From Carboxylicivirga sp. (lineage in GTDB: Bacteria; Bacteroidota; Bacteroidia; Bacteroidales; Marinilabiliaceae), in the NCBI GenBank assembly GCA_025210475.1, contig JAOARW010000111.1:124001-188000 (forward strand): DNA of 64,000 nucleotides. Direction: 5' to 3'. Every line of letters starts with the position of its first letter. The stretch's first letter is position 1. The position numbers were made by a program, and so were the translations under genes. This document shows, one piece after another, positions 55,580 through 63,573 of the stretch. The notes beneath the pieces are model-generated. The model saw only the letters and a program-made list of their open reading frames with translations. It had not been told where the DNA came from and did not search any database.

Positions 55580-56896
55580 TTAAATGTACATGTTAATTAA
55601 CTGCTCATAGCGCTCTTGCTTACCGCTAATCATTTTTGGCTCACCCGCTTCTTTAGCAATCTTACGTAAATCTTCAAGCGATAATTTACCAGCTGCAAAC
55701 TCGGCACCTTTCCCACTGTCAAATGAGGCGTAACGCGCTGCTTTTTGCTGTAAGTAATCACTGTTAGTTAATATATCATCGGCAATAACCAAGGCACGAG
55801 CGAAAGTATCCATACCCGAAACGTGAGCAATGAAGATATCCTCCAGGTCGGTTGAGTTACGACGTGTTTTGGCGTCGAAATTAATACCTCCACCTTGTAA
55901 TCCACCTGCCTGAAGAATCACCATCATGGCTTGTACCGTTTCCGGAATACTTGTTGGAAATTCGTCGGTATCCCATCCATTTTGGTAATCGCCTTTATTG
56001 GCATCAATCGAAGCTAACATACCGGCATCGGCAGCACATTGCAATTCATGCTCAAAGGTATGCTGTGCCAATGTAGCATGGTTCACTTCAATATTTAGTT
56101 TAAAGTCTTTATCCAGGCCATAGTGACGCAAGAAACCAATCACCGTTTCAGCATCTACATCGTACTGGTGCTTTGATGGCTCCATTGGCTTAGGCTCAAT
56201 CAAGAAACTACCTGTAAAACCATTCTTACGAGCATAGTCGCGCGCCATGGTTAGGAATTGTGCCATGTGCTCTTTCTCAGCTTTCATATCGGTATTAAGC
56301 AAAGACATGTAACCTTCGCGACCACCCCAGAACACATAATTCTGGCCACCTAAAGCAATTGTGGTATCAATGGCATTCTTCACCTGTGTAGCAGCATGTG
56401 CCAGGGCTGTAAAATCAGGGTTGGTAGAAGCACCATTCATGTAGCGAGCGTTTGAGAAAACATTAGCAGTACCCCAAAGCAAGTTAACACCTGTTTCTTT
56501 CTGATATTGCTGAGCAATAGGAATGATCTTAGCTAAACGCTCCTCGATTTCGAAAACAGTACCATCACCAACTACATCAGTATCGTGAAAACAATAGAAT
56601 GGTGCGCCAATTTTGGTGAAGAATTCAAAAGCAGCATCCATCTTATATTTGGCCTGATCCATTGCATCAGCACCTTTATTCCATGGAAAAACCTGTGTAC
56701 CCGGTCCAAACGGATCGCCACCATCACCGCAGAATGTGTGCCAGTACGCAATCGCAAAACGCATATGCTCAGCCATTGTTTTACCTGCAATTACCTGCTC
56801 TGGATTGTACCATTTGAATGCTAATGGATTTTTTGAATCTCTGCCTTCGTAGGCAATCTTTCCAATTCCAGGAAAATATTCGTTACCTGTTGCCAT
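55580..56896 (-). CDS. xylA: xylose isomerase
   Basis: 438 residues, the usual length of class II xylose isomerases. Converts D-xylose to D-xylulose in the cytoplasm with two divalent metals. Landmarks are [39 protein letters not shown] with the catalytic His, [56 protein letters not shown] with metal-binding Glu, [18 protein letters not shown] and [20 protein letters not shown]. Lies 152 bp after xylB and 314 bp before the porter. Confidence 0.97.
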   Translation of the reverse strand: MATGNEYFPGIGKIAYEGRDSKNPLAFKWYNPEQVIAGKTMAEHMRFAIAYWHTFCGDGGDPFGPGTQVFPWNKGADAMDQAKYKMDAAFEFFTKIGAPFYCFHDTDVVGDGTVFEIEERLAKIIPIAQQYQKETGVNLLWGTANVFSNARYMNGASTNPDFTALAHAATQVKNAIDTTIALGGQNYVFWGGREGYMSLLNTDMKAEKEHMAQFLTMARDYARKNGFTGSFLIEPKPMEPSKHQYDVDAETVIGFLRHYGLDKDFKLNIEVNHATLAQHTFEHELQCAADAGMLASIDANKGDYQNGWDTDEFPTSIPETVQAMMVILQAGGLQGGGINFDAKTRRNSTDLEDIFIAHVSGMDTFARALVIADDILTNSDYLQQKAARYASFDSGKGAEFAAGKLSLEDLRKIAKEAGEPKMISGKQERYEQLINMYI

Positions 56897-57048
56897 GTTT
56901 TGTAATGTTTAATGTCGAAATTGATCTGCTTTCAGTTTAATAAACCCTTAACAGAGATCTTCCTTCCAACATTTTGATTTGTATATTAATTGATTGTTTT
57001 TTCTTTGTAAAACAGTGATTTGGATAACTCCCCAAACTCTGCCTTTCT

Positions 57049-58524
57049 TTATTTATTCAATTCACTTTTCCAGTTTTCATAAGTCACTTCCAACGCATCT
57101 ATATTATCTGCAATTGGGCGAATCACTTCTACTTTTTCGAGCGAGGCAAATGCTTCTTCTAAAGATTGGTATAAACCAGCACCATAGGCTGCACCCCGTG
57201 CAGCTCCTAACGCACCATCTGTTTCATACAATTCTATTGTCGATCCGGAGATATCGGCTAAAGTCTGACGGAAAATGGGACTTAAAAACATATTTGCCTT
57301 ACCAGCCCTAATAACTTTGGTTTCGATACCAGTTTGTTCCATTACCTCCATACCATATTTAAAGCTAAAGGCAATTCCTTCCTGAGCGGCACGCAACATG
57401 TGCCCGCGCGTATGAATGTTGAAATTCAAATTTTTCATACTGGCCCCGGGATTTTCATTCTTCAAAACTCGCTCAGCGCCATTCCCGAATGGAAACACCA
57501 ACAAGCCATCACTACCCGGAGCAACAGCATCTGCTTCATCGTTCATCTGAACGTAATCCAATTCGGCCGCTACATTCTTGCGCAACCATGAGTTTAAAAT
57601 TCCGGTTCCGTTGATACATAGTAAGACACCCAGACGGTTGTCAATATTGGTATGATTTACATGTGCAAAAGTATTCACTCGCGATGCCGGATCGTATTTT
57701 AACTGATCGCTAACGCCATACACCACCCCCGAAGTTCCTGCTGTGGCAGCCACCTCTCCAGGATTCAATACATTTAAACTTAAAGCATTATTGGGTTGAT
57801 CGCCCGCCCGATAAGAAATAGCAATACCGGCTTTCAATTCCAGTTCTTTTGCTGTAGCATCACTTAACAAACCCTGTATTTCAAAGGTTTCTTTAATTTC
57901 AGGAATGAGATCCTCACTAAATCCATAGTTTGCCAAAAGTTCTTTTGAAACACTCTGCGTTTTAAAATCCCAGAAAATACCTTCAGACAAACCACCTTTA
58001 GTCGTTACAATATTGCCTGTTAACTTATATGCAATATAATCACCCGGCAGCATGATTTTATGTACTTTAGCAAAAGTATCCGATTCATTTTCTTTAACCC
58101 ACTTAAGCTTCGACGCCGTAAAATTACCTGGTGAATTCAGCATATGCGATAAACAATGCTCGTCGCCAATTTCGTCAAAAGCCCTATTTCCATAATCAAT
58201 GGCACGACTGTCGCACCAAATAATGGCAGGCCTTAAAACATTTCCATCTTTGTCAACTGTTACCAGGCCATGCATCTGATAAGAAATACCAATTGATTTG
58301 ATGGCTGACTTATCAATGTTTGAAGCAGCCAACACATCCTTCAGGGCTAGCTTTAGGTTATTCCACCACTCCAACGGATCTTGTTCAGCCCATTCGGCGT
58401 TCGGACTGGAAATGGCCATTTCTTCTTTCGGATAAAAAGCCGAATTAACTGCTTTACCCGTTTCCACATCAAGCAAAGCCACTTTAACTGATGAGCTACC
58501 TATATCGAATCCTAATGAATACAT
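57049..58524 (-). CDS. xylB: xylulokinase
   Basis: 491-residue FGGY kinase; phosphorylates D-xylulose to xylulose 5-phosphate for the pentose phosphate pathway. Landmarks are LGFDIGSSSVKVALLDVETG at the start, GISYQMHGLVTVD, RPAIIWCDSRAIDYGN, GDYIAYKLTGNIVTTKGGLS, RAGDQPNNALSLNVLNPGEV, AATAGTSGVVYGV, EGIAFSFKYGMEVM and AGKANMFLSPIFRQTLADIS. It is first of the xylose genes after the regulator and carries a GntR operator-like site 18 bp before its start (58543-58559). Confidence 0.95.
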   Translation of the reverse strand: MYSLGFDIGSSSVKVALLDVETGKAVNSAFYPKEEMAISSPNAEWAEQDPLEWWNNLKLALKDVLAASNIDKSAIKSIGISYQMHGLVTVDKDGNVLRPAIIWCDSRAIDYGNRAFDEIGDEHCLSHMLNSPGNFTASKLKWVKENESDTFAKVHKIMLPGDYIAYKLTGNIVTTKGGLSEGIFWDFKTQSVSKELLANYGFSEDLIPEIKETFEIQGLLSDATAKELELKAGIAISYRAGDQPNNALSLNVLNPGEVAATAGTSGVVYGVSDQLKYDPASRVNTFAHVNHTNIDNRLGVLLCINGTGILNSWLRKNVAAELDYVQMNDEADAVAPGSDGLLVFPFGNGAERVLKNENPGASMKNLNFNIHTRGHMLRAAQEGIAFSFKYGMEVMEQTGIETKVIRAGKANMFLSPIFRQTLADISGSTIELYETDGALGAARGAAYGAGLYQSLEEAFASLEKVEVIRPIADNIDALEVTYENWKSELNK

Positions 58525-58542
58525 ACTTTTCTGTTTGCGTAC

Positions 58543-58559
58543 TGTTCTGTACTGGTATG
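58543..58559. promoter_or_regulatory. operator-like repeat upstream of xylB
   Basis: TGTTCTGTACTGGTATG; 16 of 17 positions match TGTTCTGTTCTGGTATG at 59595-59611 upstream of the GntR gene, at the same distance (17-18 bp) from the start codon. Probably the GntR regulator's binding site. Confidence 0.65.
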
Positions 58560-58570
58560 GTGCAAATGTA

Positions 58571-58600
58571 TAAAAAAAGAATCATCTCTATAATGATTCT
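58571..58600 (-). terminator. intrinsic terminator of the GntR gene
   Basis: AGAATCAT (58593-58600 complement) / ATGATTCT stem of 8 bp with the stop codon in the 7-nt loop, followed on minus by TTTTTTTA (58571-58578). A textbook terminator that separates gntR from xylB, so the two have separate promoters. Confidence 0.8.
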
Positions 58601-59577
58601 CTAAAAAATATTTTCGTTGGAACACAATAATCCATCTCTAAGTCATTGGATGCGAAGGCTGCTGCCTTTTGTCCCATAACTTTAAAATCAGTAGATATAA
58701 CCGAGATACCTTTATAAATAAACTTCTTCATCGGCGTTTCATTGTACGAAAGAATTCCCACATCGACACCTGGCTCAAGTTTGCGTTCCTTACATTGCTC
58801 CAATATATGCCCTAGCATTCGGTCACTCACGCTAAAATACATATCCCCTGCCCTTACACTTAATTCATCTTCATTGCTTAAGCGATAATAATCGTACTTC
58901 ATTTCGGAGCAATACTGCTCGAAACATTTAGCTGTAACCTCCGGATGATAGGTATAGGTTGGATAAACCATTATTTTTCGTCGGTACTTTTGTATTAGAT
59001 GATCAGCCTCCTGAAGGGCTTTGTATACCGGCCTATCAAAATCCTGATACAGCTTATTTTTAATCTTATTGATATTGGTGTTCCAGTCAATGATTAAAGT
59101 TTTTTCAGGCGGCAACATACTAACCACTTCACTTATTTCCGAATCATCAAAAGGCATAATAATGTACTTGCTATATCGCCCCTTGTTCTCGGTAATTAAT
59201 TTCTTAAACAGCTCAATATTATAATGATGAAAGTGCACATCGGCTATAATATCTTTACCCAGACTCTTTACAAATTCACCATACAACACCTCCTTGTACG
59301 CCTTAAAAGTATCGAGAAAAAGAAAAACCTTACGTCCCTCTTTTGCAATAAAGTAGCCCTTATTAGGCACAGACTCTATAATGCCTTGTTCCTTTAAAAT
59401 TCCATAGGCCTTAAACACGGTGTCTCTCGACAACTTATAAGTCTGGCAAATGGTATTCACTGAAGGAAGCTGATCACCTTCGTGAAGTTTATTTTCTGCT
59501 AAAGCATTAACCACCGTATCGATTAACTGCTGAAATTTTGGAATATCACTATTGGATATAATGCTAAATTTTATCAT
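58588..59577 (-). CDS. GntR-family regulator with sugar-binding domain, probable xylose repressor
   Basis: 329 residues from the ATG at 59577. A Met 39 nt upstream exists, but the operator-like repeat lies between the two, which favours the downstream start. Residues about 1-75 are a GntR winged helix (FQQLIDTVVNALAENKLHEG, QLPSVNTICQTYKLSRDTVF, KAYGILKEQGIIESVPNKGY). The rest is a periplasmic-binding-protein-like sensor (GRKVFLFLDTFKAYKEVLYG, LEPGVDVGILSYNETPMKKF, GISVISTDFKVMGQKAA). The same architecture is found in Bacteroides sugar regulators, including the fucose repressor. Its own terminator, self-operator and xylB operator make a xylose-responsive repressor the best reading. Confidence 0.85.
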   Translation of the reverse strand: MIKFSIISNSDIPKFQQLIDTVVNALAENKLHEGDQLPSVNTICQTYKLSRDTVFKAYGILKEQGIIESVPNKGYFIAKEGRKVFLFLDTFKAYKEVLYGEFVKSLGKDIIADVHFHHYNIELFKKLITENKGRYSKYIIMPFDDSEISEVVSMLPPEKTLIIDWNTNINKIKNKLYQDFDRPVYKALQEADHLIQKYRRKIMVYPTYTYHPEVTAKCFEQYCSEMKYDYYRLSNEDELSVRAGDMYFSVSDRMLGHILEQCKERKLEPGVDVGILSYNETPMKKFIYKGISVISTDFKVMGQKAAAFASNDLEMDYCVPTKIFFRESL

Positions 59578-59594
59578 CCTGATGGAAATATAAT

Positions 59595-59611
59595 TGTTCT
59601 GTTCTGGTATG
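59595..59611. promoter_or_regulatory. operator-like repeat upstream of gntR
   Basis: TGTTCTGTTCTGGTATG, 17 bp before the preferred gntR start; partner of the site before xylB. An 8-bp inverted repeat CTTACTTT/AAAGTAAG (59628-59635/59643-59650) lies a little farther upstream. Confidence 0.6.
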
Positions 59612-59764
59612 CACAAAAGTATGATTTCTTACTTTAATTATCAAAGTAAGCTTAAATATCACCCTCTTTTTAGGTGTAGAATGGATTCGAGGATAACGGG
59701 TAATACCTGGATAATAGATTGATATCCTGTTATTATTTTGCAAATAATCTTCCTGAAAATTGCA

Positions 59765-60637
59765 CTATTTGTATTTAGGCTCGCCATGAGAGCGGTAATA
59801 TGACGGACTTTTAGATGTGTACTTTTTGAAGATTCGTGAGAAATAAGCTAAACTTTTGAAACCACATTCTTCAAAAATCTTTTTAATGGGCAAATCAGTT
59901 GTTAATAGCAGAAACTGCGCTTTTTCTATTCGCTTTTTAATGATAAACTCGTTGGGCGGAATGGAAACAATGGATTTGAAAATTTTGGTGAAGTGATCGT
60001 TGGACAAGCAGGCCATCTGAGCCAATGTTTCGATTTTAATGTTTTCTTTCAAATTCGCCTGAATGTATTCCATTATAGGCCGAATATTATATCGCAATTC
60101 CACATTTCCCATGGAACTGTTCTCGTCAATAATAAATCGAGAAAGTAATTGTTCCAAAATGCCTCTGGACTCAACCAACAGTGATGGATTCGAATACTTA
60201 ACGGGTGTATTAAGCCACTCTTTCTTTTGATATACATCCGGATCGGGGTGCGGAAGAGCTAAATTGGGGTTGATCTCAAGCAATCGCTTGAATAGTAGCA
60301 AATCCAAATCACTACTCTTCATTTTTCTTTCTGCCCGGTACAGTTTGTACACATTAAGACCATTTATAAGAGCTGTTTCAAAATGAATGTAATAATGCTC
60401 CAAATATTGATCGAAATAATATGAACATGGCGTATAACTTGGTATTAAATAAATATAGTTCGGTTCCAACACAATTTTCTCTCCATCAATCATCAACCAG
60501 CCATTACCTTCTGTAATGTAATATAACCTTGAAAAAGGACTAATTACATAGGCATATTCCCTTTGACTATCAAACCGCGAAAGTGCAATACTCTTCAGCT
60601 TAAAGTTAATTAAATGCGACAACTCTTCTACGCTCAT
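59765..60637 (-). CDS. AraC-family regulator divergent from the RhaT-like transporter
   Basis: 290 residues from the Met at 60637 (a Met at 60682 would add 15 residues). N-terminal cupin-like sensing domain (about 20-110: LYYITEGNGWLMIDGEKIVL, YIYLIPSYTPCSYYFDQY), a linker domain, then the AraC double HTH (IKIETLAQMACLSNDHFTKI, PPNEFIIKKRIEKAQFLLLT, IKKIFEECGFKSLAYFSRIF, TSKSPSYYRSHGE). Divergent from the transporter/methyltransferase operon with overlapping -7 boxes and a 23-bp palindrome between them; it should control that operon. Its sugar ligand is unknown. Confidence 0.85.
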   Translation of the reverse strand: MSVEELSHLINFKLKSIALSRFDSQREYAYVISPFSRLYYITEGNGWLMIDGEKIVLEPNYIYLIPSYTPCSYYFDQYLEHYYIHFETALINGLNVYKLYRAERKMKSSDLDLLLFKRLLEINPNLALPHPDPDVYQKKEWLNTPVKYSNPSLLVESRGILEQLLSRFIIDENSSMGNVELRYNIRPIMEYIQANLKENIKIETLAQMACLSNDHFTKIFKSIVSIPPNEFIIKKRIEKAQFLLLTTDLPIKKIFEECGFKSLAYFSRIFKKYTSKSPSYYRSHGEPKYK

Positions 60638-60755
60638 AATTCTGATTGTTTGCCCCTTACACCCATCTTTATTTAGAACCATTTTAAAGATAGCGAAGTA
60701 CTTTATCGTAAAAGTTCAAATTTAGCCTGAAAAATGACAATTACAAGTGAAGCCT

Positions 60756-60769
60756 CAAATCTATTTTTG
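60756..60769. promoter_or_regulatory. overlapping divergent -7 boxes
   Basis: On minus, TAGATTTG (complement of 60756-60763) points at the AraC gene. On plus, TATTTTTG (60762-60769) points at the transporter. Both match TAnnTTTG and share the central TA. Confidence 0.5.
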
Positions 60770-60780
60770 CTAACAAACTA

Positions 60781-60803
60781 TTTAAGTATAAATTATACTT
60801 AAA
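60781..60803. promoter_or_regulatory. 23-bp perfect palindrome in the divergent promoter region
   Basis: TTTAAGTATAA-A-TTATACTTAAA, 11-nt arms around one base. It lies just downstream of the plus-strand -7 box and upstream of the minus-strand one, a position suited to a repressor or dual regulator of the transporter operon. Confidence 0.6.
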
Positions 60804-60855
60804 AAAGAATATCGATCGCAGAAATAAAATCAGTATAACAAAAAGTTTTATCAGC

Positions 60856-61887
60856 ATGAATTCAAGTATAATTTTAGGCATAACACTCATTGCCTTAGGA
60901 GCCTTTTCTTCAGGTAGTTTCGCCATGCCATTTGATAAAGTAAAAGGTTGGAAATGGGAAACCTTTTGGATGGTTTTCAGTGTGGCAGCCTACGTCATCT
61001 TTCCAATTCTATCGTGTTTAATTTTCGCCCCGGAATACCTTCAGGTCTTTAAGAGCATTCCTACAAAAACAATCATCTGGGTATTCTTTTTAGGCTCCGT
61101 TTATGGCATCGGAAACTTATCGTTCGGACTCTCACTTCGATATCTGGGCTTATCGCTCGGATATGCACTTGCCCTTGGACTCATGCTGGCAATTGGTACA
61201 TTAATTCCTCCGCTCATTGATGGTCGCCTGGCTGAGTTATTTACAACTGATGGCGGCAACAAACTTATTTTAGGAATTATTATCGCCATTGTTGGTATAG
61301 CTTTGGTTGCCTACACGGGATTTTTAAAAGACAAGCTTAGTGATAAGTCTGAATCAATAACAGAGTTCAATTTTACGAAAGGTGTTTTGGCAGCCATACT
61401 TGTAGGTATTACCGGATCAGCTATGTCATTAGGGATTGAACAAGGCACACCAATTTCTGATATGGCAATTAAACAAGGTACCGATCCATTCTTCGCAGTT
61501 AATCCGGTGCTTTTAATCTTGCTATCCGGCACATTGGTTACAACCATCCTTTGGTGTGGTTATCAGGGCTTCAAAAATAATTCGCTAAAGGAATATGTTA
61601 AGGTTGAGAAACGTTCGATCCTAATCACCAATTACCTATGGTGTACCCTGGCCGGAGGACTATGGTTCATTCAATTCTTTTTATACGGAATGGGGAAAAG
61701 CCAAATGGGACGATTATCCTTTATTGCCTGGGGAGTGTTAATGGCCCTAACAATAGCCTTTGCTACTGTGTGGGGATTGATTCGCAAAGAATGGAAAGGC
61801 GTAACAACTAAAATATACCTGTTACTGGCAATTTCATTATTAGTGATCATTCTGGCCTCGTTTTTAATCGGGATGAGTGCTTCTTAA
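60856..61887 (+). CDS. RhaT-like deoxysugar:H+ symporter
   Basis: 343 residues, about 10 membrane segments, in the DMT-superfamily RhaT family. Landmarks are LIALGAFSSGSFAMPFDKVK, GWKWETFWMVFSVAAYVIFP, LGSVYGIGNLSFGLSLRYLG, LSLGYALALGLMLAIGTLIP and GIIIAIVGIALVAYTGFLKD; order and motifs are as in E. coli RhaT (KKWSWETMW, GIGNINYGLTMRYLG). Native substrate of that protein is L-rhamnose. Here no rhamnose isomerase is visible but a methyltransferase and mutarotase follow, so a methylated or unusual 6-deoxysugar is possible (inference). 30 bp before the methyltransferase gene. Confidence 0.88.
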   Translation: MNSSIILGITLIALGAFSSGSFAMPFDKVKGWKWETFWMVFSVAAYVIFPILSCLIFAPEYLQVFKSIPTKTIIWVFFLGSVYGIGNLSFGLSLRYLGLSLGYALALGLMLAIGTLIPPLIDGRLAELFTTDGGNKLILGIIIAIVGIALVAYTGFLKDKLSDKSESITEFNFTKGVLAAILVGITGSAMSLGIEQGTPISDMAIKQGTDPFFAVNPVLLILLSGTLVTTILWCGYQGFKNNSLKEYVKVEKRSILITNYLWCTLAGGLWFIQFFLYGMGKSQMGRLSFIAWGVLMALTIAFATVWGLIRKEWKGVTTKIYLLLAISLLVIILASFLIGMSAS

Positions 61888-61917
61888 ATAATTATTAAAA
61901 TCTAACTACAGATAAAT

Positions 61918-63165
61918 ATGACTTCCAGAGAAAGAGTTTTAACAGCTATTCGACATGAGCAACCAGACAGAGTGCCAATTGATTTGGGGGCAACTCCAAG
62001 TTCAGGCATTTCTGCCATTGCCTATAGCAACTTAATTAAACACATAGGTAAAGAACATTTACCTGTTCAAATATACGATGTTGTTCAACAGTTGGCACAG
62101 CCAGATGATTCTGTATTAAATCAGTTTGGTGTAGATGTAATTGACATCGGTCGTGCCTTCAATACCAGCCCTGCAGATTGGAAACCTACCACACTGGCCA
62201 ACGGCGATCAAGCCTTGTATCCATCATGGTTCTCACCAATTGCCCGTGACGATCATTCATATGTTACCTTCGACGATGATGGCACCACCCAATTGGCCTA
62301 TATGCCTAAGGGTGCTACTTTCTTCGATCAGACATATTTCCCATACGAAGCTGGTTATCCTGACAACTACGATACACTGGATGCTGAAATGGGACGCATA
62401 TTGTGGGCGCGTTATGCCCATAGTCCATGGGATCATGCTACCGATGATGATTTTTGGCAACAACTCAGAGCCAAAGCATTGCATTTGCGTGCAACCACCG
62501 ACAAAGCTTTAATGATTGTATGCGGTTGTAACTTATTTGAGTGGGGTACATTCTTGCGCCGAATTGATAACTTCTTAATGGATTTAATGATGGATCCTGT
62601 AAACGTGGAGAAGCTATTGGATGAGTTATTAAAGCGTCACCTGGCCACTTTAGAAAAAGTTTGCAAGGCTGTTGGCGATGTGGTTGATATCATCCGTTTT
62701 GGTGATGACCTGGGAATGACACAAGGACCATTTATGGATCCTGAAGTTTATCGTCAGCTATTTAAGCCGCGTCATAAAATTCTTTGTGACTATGTAAAGG
62801 CAAATAGTAAAATGCACACCTTTATTCATTCTTGTGGTTCCATTTCATTACTGATGCCTGACTTAATTGATGCAGGTATTGAAATTTTCAATCCAGTTCA
62901 AACCAATGCCGTTAATATGGAACCCGAATTCTTAAAGAAAGAGTTTGGCGATGCTTGTACCTTCTGGGGTGGAGGTGTTGAAACCGTCGGAACACTTAAT
63001 AACGGATCTACGCAGCAAGTGCGTGAACAAGTATTAGAGCGTCTTGAAATCATGTCGAAAGGTGGAGGTTTTGTGTTTAATACGGTTCACAATATTTTGC
63101 CAGATGTTCCACCAGAGAATATTGTGGCCATGTTTGATGCGGTTAATGAATTCAATAACAAATAG
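61918..63165 (+). CDS. uroporphyrinogen-decarboxylase-family corrinoid methyltransferase
   Basis: 415 residues of the URO-D/MtaA/CmuA superfamily. The start RERVLTAIRHEQPDRVPIDL is the family opening. HSCG places a His304-x-Cys306 zinc pair where MtaA has H-x-C. The third ligand, Cys in MtaA, seems to be His391 in NTVHNILPDVPPENI. FWGGGVETVGTLNNGSTQQV completes the barrel. Such proteins move methyl groups to or from a corrinoid protein. The gene is followed by a mutarotase (5 bp) and a corrinoid protein, so it is a methyltransferase, not haem biosynthesis. The methyl donor is unknown; a methoxylated sugar is the hypothesis favoured by context. Confidence 0.85.
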   Translation: MTSRERVLTAIRHEQPDRVPIDLGATPSSGISAIAYSNLIKHIGKEHLPVQIYDVVQQLAQPDDSVLNQFGVDVIDIGRAFNTSPADWKPTTLANGDQALYPSWFSPIARDDHSYVTFDDDGTTQLAYMPKGATFFDQTYFPYEAGYPDNYDTLDAEMGRILWARYAHSPWDHATDDDFWQQLRAKALHLRATTDKALMIVCGCNLFEWGTFLRRIDNFLMDLMMDPVNVEKLLDELLKRHLATLEKVCKAVGDVVDIIRFGDDLGMTQGPFMDPEVYRQLFKPRHKILCDYVKANSKMHTFIHSCGSISLLMPDLIDAGIEIFNPVQTNAVNMEPEFLKKEFGDACTFWGGGVETVGTLNNGSTQQVREQVLERLEIMSKGGGFVFNTVHNILPDVPPENIVAMFDAVNEFNNK

Positions 63166-63170
63166 GAACT

Positions 63171-63554
63171 ATGAGCTTGCAAGAAAAAGAATATAAAGTA
63201 GCTGAATTATCAGGAGAAACAAAGCGCGTGTGCCTGGCACTTGACTTAAAAGATGATCCTGAATTAATGGAGAAATATAAATGGTATCATAAACCAGAGA
63301 ATAACTGGCAAGAGATTAATGATGGCATTATCGCATCGGGAGTACAAATTATGGATATCTACCTGATCGACAACCATATGTTTATGATTTGTGATGTGGC
63401 GTCAGAAGCCGATTTTGATGAAGTATGGAATAAAATGGGTACCTATCCTCGCCAGGGAGAGTGGGCCGAGTTGATGGCAACTTTCCAGCAGGCTTTACCT
63501 GGTCGCAAATTAGAGTGGGTCAAAATGGAGCGCGTGTTCACGCTGAATAAGTAA
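63171..63554 (+). CDS. L-rhamnose mutarotase family protein (rhamnose/fucose anomer epimerase)
   Basis: 127 residues. Interconverts alpha and beta anomers of a 6-deoxy sugar. Family landmarks are RVCLALDLKDDPELMEKYKW, the active-site His in WYHKPENNWQEINDGI, GVQIMDIYLIDNHMFMICDV and KMGTYPRQGEWAELMATFQQ. Slightly longer N-terminus than E. coli RhaM (104 aa). Substrate may be L-rhamnose, L-fucose or a methylated derivative. It sits between the methyltransferase and the corrinoid protein with gaps of 5 and 19 bp, so its sugar is likely the same molecule that enters the methyl-transfer pathway. Confidence 0.88.
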   Translation: MSLQEKEYKVAELSGETKRVCLALDLKDDPELMEKYKWYHKPENNWQEINDGIIASGVQIMDIYLIDNHMFMICDVASEADFDEVWNKMGTYPRQGEWAELMATFQQALPGRKLEWVKMERVFTLNK

Positions 63555-63573
63555 CAAGGAAAAACAAACAAGC

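Noticed and set aside
61918-63165. URO-D family gene as haem-biosynthetic hemE
   Set aside because: The H-x-C zinc motif and the adjoining corrinoid gene point to methyl transfer; HemE lacks that zinc site.
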